Below are positions 56,591 through 64,000 of a stretch of DNA of 64,000 bases, piece after piece. Location: positions 123,852 through 187,851 of the forward strand of contig NOWV01000149.1 of NCBI GenBank assembly GCA_003344405.1, written 5' to 3'. Below the pieces are notes generated by a model that saw nothing but the letters and a program-made list of their open reading frames with translations, did not search any database and was not told where the DNA came from. The stretch comes from Trichoplax sp. H2 (lineage: Eukaryota; Placozoa; Uniplacotomia; Trichoplacea). A program made the translations under genes and the position numbers. How positions within the stretch are numbered: the first letter of the stretch is position 1; the number at the start of each line of letters is the position of its first letter.

Positions 56591-59326
56591 TTAGTCTTCT
56601 GTTTCTGTGATCGAATTATTTTGAGGTTGTATGCGGCTTGTTATTAGTTTTTTCCTTAATGTCCATTGCGAAGTAAGCGATGAATTCTCTGCCAAAGTTA
56701 CCGCTACTATCGAAACTTTAGAATTTGGATCAGCCTTTGCTAAGTTATATTCGGTAATGCTAGCTTTAGCATGCTCTGGAGTGTTCAACTCGGGCTGAAA
56801 GAAGATGATATAAAGCTTGGGAAGAAAGTAGCAAGCATTGGTCACTATTCCATAAAATAATGCTACTGAACACCCTATAAGTTTACGTAGTCGCCCTGTT
56901 GTGGACAGAAAGGCTGGAAATCCAATCATATCAATAGCGGCATACATTAACACAGCTGCGGCGATGTTTTTTGATTCATTATAATTACCTGGTAAAGACC
57001 GAATACGAAAGGCCAAATAGCAGCTTAAAATCAATGTAGCGAGCCAAAATACAATAATACAAATCAAAGCAGGAGAAGAGCTATAATCGCACATTAAATC
57101 CATAGTATTATCTGCTAACTCGATTTTAAGAATATTTACCGGTTGAATTTGAGTTATCAGAAGTATAATACTACTTGTAACGGTTAACACCGTAAATATA
57201 AGGATAATTTGTGTGCGTGTTTTCGTAAATAGATTTTGAAAATTATTTTTGAAACCGCGATGAAAAATTAATGCCACTTGATTGACTCTGCAAATAATTG
57301 TTACTGAGGTTCCGATTTGAGTTATATTAATTAAAATTAGTCGTATTTGACATAAAGTAGAGTTATCAGGTGCCAAAAATACTCCCGCTGTTAGTATACA
57401 AATTGCATACCAGAATAATAACAAATTCATCAAGGGATAATTAGATCCTTTGATAACGGGAGTATTTCTATAGATGTAGATGACAACCCATGTAAATATC
57501 ATTTTAATAACGCAAAGAGATGAAATGATGTAAAATAAAATTGCAAAAGCTCCTCTCCAATTGAAACGTAAAACTTTATAACTGATACATTGTGTTCCAT
57601 TTGAATTACTGTAAAAGAAATTTCGACACCTAGAGCAATTAAGCTGATTATAAGTTGTACTGATACTATACCTAGAGCACTTTCGGCAATTCCAACAACA
57701 TGTCCACAGTTTCAGAGGTAAGCTGGAATCATGATTTACGCGATAACCTGGTTTACAATCCCTACTACAACGTGATGTTGGAGTTTTATTGCTATTCCAA
57801 ACTATTTTTGTGGAATTAATCGTTAACCCATTTTCCTTACTCCAGTTACCGACTACAATCGGACTTAACGACTGCAAGTTATTAATGTATACATTTTGAT
57901 AATTAACAAAGTTAAATCCAGTTCCACTAGAACCGTCACTGTTAAAATGTATTAAGTCGCTACTAACTCCTTGAAATTGAATATTTCTTAAACAATGATT
58001 TAACTGTTCTCGGTCACGATTAATTTCCATTGCATTAAGAGCGGGACAAGATGTATTAGTACAGCCTAATTTATGATGTAAAGAATACGCCAAGGCTAAA
58101 ACTGCGTCCATGATAAAAGCTGTAAATGATTGCGGTACGTAAAAAGTTCTTTTGAGAATCCTTGCCATTTGAGGACCGTATTTACAGTTAGCTGTAGCCG
58201 ATTTTGAAATTTCTTTCCGTGCATCAAATAACCACGGATTTCCATGACTATCGCATAAATTAAGTTTACGTAAGTAATCGTCAAAGTGGCGTATTATTTT
58301 TTTATTGACGTCGATACTAATAGCGCCACGGATAATATCGCTGCTAATATTTGCTATTTGTGCTTCGGTTAACCAATTATAAGTACCGATCCATGTTATT
58401 CCAGTAAGCCTTTGCGATTGAGCTTGCTTAAGTAACGCATAGATGATCTTATTATTACCTGTTAAAATAACGACTTTAGATTTAATCGTTTTCTTCAGAT
58501 TTTGTATAGCGCTGATCATATCAGATTGGGTATAATTATTAGATATTACAATATTATTAGCGACACATATTTTCTTAAATGAGAATTGGCGTAATAATGT
58601 AGTGCTGAATTCTTTATCAATAGTAGAGCCTGTAACTATTACTGAAACCCAATTCCAGTTAAAGTTACTAATAATATCAGCAATAGCTTCAGCTTGCTGT
58701 TTATATGATATAGACGTGCGATAGAAATAAGGACACATAACACCAGAGCTTAATGCAGTAGTACGTGAATTATAGGTAATTTGGATGACGCGAAAGGAAC
58801 TTGTATAATAGGCCAAAGGAATAGTAAGACGGTCAGAATCTTCACCAATAACGCCGATAATTGGCGGTTCCGAACTAACTGTATTATTTAAGTTATACTG
58901 CAGAGTTCGGACAAAAGGATCAAGATTGGCATAATTTAAATTTCGGCTTGATAGCAGTTGAAAAATGTTAGACTTTCTGAAATGATATTCTAATGAAGCC
59001 ATAGCAAGTTCTCGCGATTTACAGGAATCAATCAATGTCCAACCAACTTTAAGTCCAGGTAGTAATTTTGGATTTCTATTAACTAATTCGTCGATCGCAT
59101 AGATCATAGCTTGCATTAGTTGTAAATTTTTTAGTTTATACTGGCTGCAAAGCTTGGTTGTCTCGTTAAATTGTAAAGAATTTGGGAAAATACCAATTAT
59201 TTGAACATTTCCAAATTTTTGGCTGTAAACTGGAGCTCTTTCATTTTTCAATGTCACGTTGCTGACTAGACTTAACAGGAAGGCGATATGTAAGAATGCT
59301 TTCTTCAATTTCGATGACATTAGCAT
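56591..59326 (-). CDS. Receptor G: class C GPCR, intact and intronless
   Basis: 911 residues. The Met at 59326 precedes a signal peptide (AFLHIAFLLSLVSNVTL). The ligand domain is at about 35-510 (LQLMQAMIYAIDEL, VIQITYNSRT, WIGTYNWLTE, NPWLFDAR, where the usual WF is WL). The cysteine-rich domain is at about 522-580 with CCWNCRKC. The 7TM region at about 588-845 carries TPVIKGSNY, CRVNQV, SLPGNYNESK (Tyr for Phe) and FLPKLYII. The tail is about 70 residues, ending in ITETED. Its last membrane segments are identical in DNA to those of the partial copy at the right edge over at least 199 bases, while the tails differ. It is the most divergent intact receptor here at the ligand-site positions. 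Ligand unknown. Confidence 0.93.
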   Translation of the reverse strand: MLMSSKLKKAFLHIAFLLSLVSNVTLKNERAPVYSQKFGNVQIIGIFPNSLQFNETTKLCSQYKLKNLQLMQAMIYAIDELVNRNPKLLPGLKVGWTLIDSCKSRELAMASLEYHFRKSNIFQLLSSRNLNYANLDPFVRTLQYNLNNTVSSEPPIIGVIGEDSDRLTIPLAYYTSSFRVIQITYNSRTTALSSGVMCPYFYRTSISYKQQAEAIADIISNFNWNWVSVIVTGSTIDKEFSTTLLRQFSFKKICVANNIVISNNYTQSDMISAIQNLKKTIKSKVVILTGNNKIIYALLKQAQSQRLTGITWIGTYNWLTEAQIANISSDIIRGAISIDVNKKIIRHFDDYLRKLNLCDSHGNPWLFDARKEISKSATANCKYGPQMARILKRTFYVPQSFTAFIMDAVLALAYSLHHKLGCTNTSCPALNAMEINRDREQLNHCLRNIQFQGVSSDLIHFNSDGSSGTGFNFVNYQNVYINNLQSLSPIVVGNWSKENGLTINSTKIVWNSNKTPTSRCSRDCKPGYRVNHDSSLPLKLWTCCWNCRKCSRYSISTTYNQLNCSRCRNFFYSNSNGTQCISYKVLRFNWRGAFAILFYIISSLCVIKMIFTWVVIYIYRNTPVIKGSNYPLMNLLLFWYAICILTAGVFLAPDNSTLCQIRLILINITQIGTSVTIICRVNQVALIFHRGFKNNFQNLFTKTRTQIILIFTVLTVTSSIILLITQIQPVNILKIELADNTMDLMCDYSSSPALICIIVFWLATLILSCYLAFRIRSLPGNYNESKNIAAAVLMYAAIDMIGFPAFLSTTGRLRKLIGCSVALFYGIVTNACYFLPKLYIIFFQPELNTPEHAKASITEYNLAKADPNSKVSIVAVTLAENSSLTSQWTLRKKLITSRIQPQNNSITETED

Positions 59327-60989
59327 GATGTAATGAAAACCTTGTAGAGCTTGAGGTACTATTTCTAATCGATGATAGTTACAGATTTGAGTTTTCTCTG
59401 TTTAATTTCATAATAACCTTAAGAAATAAATAAGCCAGTTCGAAAAACAATGAATTATTGTTGTCTTTCCTCGGCAATTAAAAGATTTTTAATGATCTAC
59501 AAAGAATAATTACTGTACCATGTTCAATATTAATATAATATCTGAACTTTTCGTTACCTTTGCTTTTGTATTAATATTTTATAACTTAAGATCTGATCTT
59601 GAAGGAAGTTTTACATCCAATAAAGAAATTCAGATATTTCAAATTTAAGATATCTTTAATGAAGCAGATGCTTTTAGCGTCATTTTCAATAAAGAATTCA
59701 TGGGCTTTTAAAATTTAAAATATCATTATCGATATTCCTTATTAATCTTTATTTGATCTTGCAAGATAAAATTCTCTCTTTCAAAATAATCGATACTTAT
59801 CTTGAATAATATCACGAAAACTCTAATCTAAGGTTTTCATTACAAAAATCGGTTATTTTAGAAGCTATCAAAAAATTACAGTTTAATATTGCAAATTTGT
59901 AATTGTTATGACGATTATAAATTGGATATCTATTATGATAATGTTATTACATTTAATAGCGTTACTACTAATTAAATCCAAATCGTTACATTATTCCGAA
60001 TTTCCTAAAAACGAGTACCAACGATTTGTAACCTAGAACTTCTTCATTACTGTCTGATAAGATATTGATATTAGAAATAGATCTGCTATTATTAGATTTA
60101 TTTGTTTGAAGCTATCAATTTGTTGGCTTAAATATGAGTCTGACTCATTATCAGTTGGGGTAAAAGAAATCAAGATGTCCTGCTTCTACTCAATGTTCGT
60201 GGTGTACAAATATACATCCGTTATACCAAAGCGATATGCTGCAAGCAGGCTTGGCCCGAATGAAACTCTGATATAATACTCGATATTGATAATATGCATA
60301 CAATATACAAAAACAACACATAATAAACGATTCTGCGGCCTGAATATAACTCTGATGCTCTACTAAATTTTGATACTATACTTATAATACAGTATACTAC
60401 TAGAACAGATTCTAGAAAATTATGCCATTTTCCGTATTAATGAAAATCATTAATGCAGTATGATACAATGATAGATTGGAAAAATAGTATTAGTATCTCT
60501 TATTTCAAAACTTGTTTTAGAGTGATATATTATTCCTTGAATAAATTAATCTGATTAGCTAATTAAAAAAGGAAACATTTGATTAATATCTCGATTCCAA
60601 ATTTTAGTAAATTGCGGTCTCGTTGTTAACAGCGTTAAATATACAACGTTGTCAGATTTACAGTTCGTTAGGTATTGGCATATCACAATTGTATGAAGTT
60701 ACTTTTATCTTCTTGATGTTGTCCATTATTACATCAATTTTTTCTACATTTTTAGCGCTATACCCGTGTTATTTGGCAACTCGATAGAATTGCTAGATAT
60801 TGATATCTCAAATATTTCATATTTCATTTCAAAATCATTAATTGCTTGTAATTCTAAATTTATCTTTCTACGTTACTTTAAATATAACTAAAACAAAGGC
60901 AAAGACCGACAAATAATCTTAAATTAGAACCCAAACCAAAGCTTTTCCGTTAACTCTGTATTTGATTGCAAAATAATATAACTTTGTGA

Positions 60990-62276
60990 GGTTGATAGAT
61001 CAAGAATCTTCAAAACTTTAGAAAATTCAGATTTATTGAACATAACTTCGTTTACGAAGATGCAACGTGATCGATTAGCTGAGGACCTCTAACAAGAAAG
61101 AACTATCTTACTATGCTAAACTACTCGCTTATATACTTTTCTGCATTTACAGTCTTAGCACCTTACTTACTACACACTTCAGTATTATCATCTCAAATAC
61201 AGAATAGTTTACACCTTTCATGCGAAGCTCTAGCGTGAGCACTGTAGCGCTCCTCTTCAAAAGGATTACAGTTACTAAGCTAGCTATATGGATATGATAT
61301 ACCGATCACGAAATTCCAAATTTTAGAAAAACAAGGGCTTTATAGAATCTTATACAAAGATTAACTACACACAGCTCTACTCTAGCCGAATACTACTACT
61401 AAAGATTTCTACATAGAACTAACAGAATAATCTAAAGTTGCATGCTTTTATACTTTTCGTAGCATTCGCAGCTACAATCCGCATGGCAACCTTTTACCGC
61501 ATTTTACACTTAGTAAATTATTCTTAGTAACACCATTCTACTGCGGACCATCATTAATCCGATATGGATACGACTACAGTAATTATGTAGACATTATTCA
61601 CACCAGCCAAAATACGATGAATTAACTATATTTTAATATATGATTTACAGTTCTATTTTTACCTATAACCTTATTAGTAACTCAACAACTTACTGTATAT
61701 AGTCATCTATACGCTAGCATAGAATCTATACCACAACCGTCTATAGTTATAGCTACCAAATATCTCTTAGGATAAATATAGAAGTTACGCTACCGTAAAT
61801 TATACTAAACATGGCTAACAGTCTACAATACAATACTAAGTTACATTACAGCTGAACACTTAAGCTTCTAACGAGAATATCTATCTCATGTTGAACACAA
61901 CACCTACGGTAGACATTACTAAATATATCATCAACTTAGAATACAATATTATACTGTCTTACAAAATTCTACCTTATTTTATGATGTATAGCGTATTGTA
62001 GCTGATAATATGCTTTTTAGTATGCTACTATAATGCTAAATAAGATATTGCCTACTGCAATTGTAATTTACGACAGATTTATACAATTTGAATAATGCCT
62101 AGTCAGTTTGGATAATGCCTTACTAATTTAGAAAAACGCAATAAATGAAGTTTAAAATTTGCAAATTGTCTATACTCTCTCATGATTTTGAATTTTGTCT
62201 TTAATTGCTCTGCGTAATTGCAATGACCGAGTAATAGTCTTTTACTATTACTATAGTTGCTTCATTTCTCTTAATA
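60990..62276. mobile_element. Probable insertion within the duplicated flank, type unknown
   Basis: Sequence collinear with the 3' flank of receptor G is interrupted here and resumes at about 62277. The interval contains the dispersed repeat at 61310-61640, and its right end resembles about 21771-21804, so parts of it occur elsewhere in the window. No transposase, terminal inverted repeat or clear target duplication is visible. Loss from the other copy is a less likely alternative. Confidence 0.45.
61310..61640 (+). repeat. Dispersed repeat, copy 2 (partner at 15330-15630)
   Basis: Same order of landmarks as copy 1: CAGCTCTACTCTAGC, ACATAGAACTAACAGAATAATCTAA, GCAGCTACAATCCGCATGGCA, then GTAGACATTATTCACACCAGCC matching GTAGC/GACGTTATTTCTGCCTGCC-type sequence. 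Non-coding. Confidence 0.6.
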
Positions 62277-63596
62277 CATAACATAATCAAAATCAGCTAT
62301 CAGTTTTGTCGTAATTGAAGCCTTCGTTTTATACTGACTAAGTACTGCATTTCGCTTAAATTACAATCTTATGTAGTAAAGGACTGAAAATAGAGCCCTG
62401 AATAATGATTAGTATGAAATTATTGTCATTTTATTATAGAAAAATGTAAAGAATGTGATATCATTCTATATATTTCCTCGTCAAGGCGAGATGTCGTCTT
62501 TCTGACTTCTTCACTAATGTACCTCATAATATTTAATACAGATTATTCAAGAAATGATTAAAGAGCAATCATCTAATCTAAAGAAGGGGGCGTTTGATAG
62601 CCTTTCGAGATTAGAATAAATCTAAAACTGTAGTAAAATCCTATTCTTTGAGAAAGATGCTTTCATAATATTTCAGTATCGTATTGTAGAGTACACTTGT
62701 ACAGTATAATCCATACTATAGAGTATAACTTCGTGTTAAAACATTAACTGTCTAGCTAACGCCAAATATTGGTCTTCACCGTGGCGTAAAATTTTTTGTT
62801 ATATTTTATATTTCATTACTGTTTCGAAGTAGAAATATCGTAATTGATTAGCTACGTTAGACTCAAGGTTATAACGGTGAAGTCTGCATGTTTGATGACT
62901 AAAACGCATACACTTGCTTTGATTTTGGAACTGCAATCTTTGAGATTAGGACTTAGATAGCACTGTTAACACCATACGTCTTATCTTGTGATAGTCGTCA
63001 TAAACTTAGTTATCTCGTTAATTGATATGATAAGATGCCTATTACTATTCATGGTTAGCCGTTGTAGAACTTTTTAACTATTTCCTACATATAATGGCAC
63101 TAATATCTATAGTAAACTTCAGTTTAATATTCAAGTTCTAGTGAACTCTTTTAATCTTATTACAAGAAAAATCGTGCTACAGAAAGTTCGTAACAATTTC
63201 TCGTATATTGTATAATTCTTAACAGTATTATGCTACATAATATTGTAAATTTCTTACCCAAATAAAGTAATAGGGTTCATGATACTAATATGCAAGATAG
63301 TAAGTAAAATCTACTGTAATCAAGCCGAATAAGGTGTTTTTTTAAAGCTGCAATACTTATTGCGATATAATCTTTGAAGAAGAATTTTAAAATTAAGCTT
63401 CAATATAAGGCAATATTGTTAATTTAATGAGAATTAAATGAGTAGGGTAAGTTTTGTCTTTACCAACTGAAAGAAATGAAAATTTCCTAGCAAAGTACAC
63501 ATATAAAGATTGGTAAGCTAATTGGCAAAGGTGCCAAATTACGCATCAATGCTGTCGGTGAACCAATAGAAAAACATCGCATGGAAAAAAGCTTCA

Positions 63597-64000
63597 TTAA
63601 TATTCAGTTTCTGTGATCGAATTATTTTGAGGTTGTATACGGCTTGCTGTTACTTTTTTCCTTAATTCTAATGGCGAACTAGTCGATGAATTCTTATTAA
63701 AAGATACCAATATTGCCGAAACTTTAGAATTTGGATCGACCTTTGAAAAGTTATATTCGGTAATGCTAACCATAGCTTGCTCTCGAGTATTCAACTCGGG
63801 TTGAAAGAAGATGATATAAAGCTTGGGAAGAAAGTAGCAAGCATTGGTCACTATTCCATAAAATAATGCTACTGAACACCCTATAAGTTTACGTAGTCGC
63901 CCTGTTGTGGACAGAAAGGCTGGAAATCCAATCATATCAATAGCGGCATACATTAACACAGCTGCGGCGATGTTTTTTGATTCATTATAATTACCTGGTA
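63597..64000 (-). CDS. C-terminal end of a class C GPCR, close copy of receptor G; continues past right edge
   Basis: About 134 codons are open from the window edge to the stop at 63597. They cover the loop-3 motif PGNYNESK, helices 6 and 7 (DMIGFPAFL, FLPKLYII) and a cytoplasmic tail ending in ITETEY. From 63802 to the edge the DNA is identical to receptor G (56796-56994). The tail-coding 205 bases differ at roughly one base in six by eye, with no length change. No lesion is visible in this part, but whether the gene is intact cannot be judged here. Confidence 0.88.
   Translation of the reverse strand, partial: PGNYNESKNIAAAVLMYAAIDMIGFPAFLSTTGRLRKLIGCSVALFYGIVTNACYFLPKLYIIFFQPELNTREQAMVSITEYNFSKVDPNSKVSAILVSFNKNSSTSSPLELRKKVTASRIQPQNNSITETEY

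Larger units (their letters stand above)
59327..63596. other. Large intergenic stretch with duplicated blocks and insertions
   Basis: It holds the presumed promoter of receptor G at the left end. A small imperfect direct repeat occurs near 59619-59728 (CAATAAAGAA(A)TTC, then an AATTTAA(G/A)ATATC word, spaced about 67 bases). Three blocks copy the 3' flank of receptor G. Between them are extra sequences of about 1.3 kb (60990-62276) and 0.8 kb (62373-63200). No coding similarity was recognised. Confidence 0.55.

Noticed and set aside
4313-59326. Calling the receptors metabotropic glutamate, calcium-sensing or vomeronasal receptors by name
   Set aside because: Domain order fits all of these, but the diagnostic ligand residues do not, so only the class C level is supported.
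1-64000. Viral or retroelement genes, rRNA, tRNA, CRISPR
   Set aside because: No polymerase, integrase, capsid, transposase or RNA-gene signatures were recognised on either strand.

Overview
The window is AT-rich eukaryotic DNA, about one third GC by eye. It is dominated by a tandem cluster of intronless class C G-protein-coupled receptor (GPCR) genes. Every gene I can recognise lies on the minus strand. An expanded set of metabotropic-glutamate-like receptors, low GC and one compact intron-rich housekeeping gene suggest an early-branching animal. I favour a placozoan (Trichoplax or a relative), with a sponge or cnidarian as the alternative. This rests on gene content only.

Layout from left to right: a decayed receptor running off the left edge (1-1530); intact receptor A (4313-7129); a ligand-domain fragment (9506-10165); intact receptors B (11856-14570) and C (17311-20031); a decayed relic (about 22600-23540); intact receptor D (25314-28073); a relic with a deleted N-terminal half (about 29650-31220); intact receptor E (32707-35577); a spliced gene for UDP-glucuronate decarboxylase (UXS1, 37206-40630); intact receptor F (42900-45614); a relic (about 48150-48990); a nearly complete receptor broken by one in-frame stop and one frameshift (49474-52147); intact receptor G (56591-59326); and the C-terminal end of a close copy of G at the right edge (63597-64000). 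That is seven intact receptors, one at the edge, one recently broken and five relics.

Each intact receptor has a signal peptide, a Venus-flytrap ligand domain of about 480 residues, a nine-cysteine domain, seven membrane helices and a cytoplasmic tail of about 50-85 residues. Neighbours resemble each other most (A with B; C with D; E, F, the broken gene and G together), as expected of local tandem duplication. By hand alignment they keep the family's intracellular coupling motifs. They lack the glutamate-contact residues and the TM6 tryptophan of mammalian receptors, so I read them as orphan chemoreceptor-like proteins, not glutamate receptors.

UXS1 was reconstructed exon by exon. Eighteen exons are well supported, including an 8-nucleotide microexon, and one more short exon is tentative. 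It is unrelated in function to the receptors and contrasts sharply with their lack of introns.

The DNA between genes has no other recognisable genes. It does hold two foldback inverted repeats, several small direct repeats, dispersed repeats and a segmental duplication around receptor G that carries insertions. No tRNA, rRNA, CRISPR array or transposase was seen.
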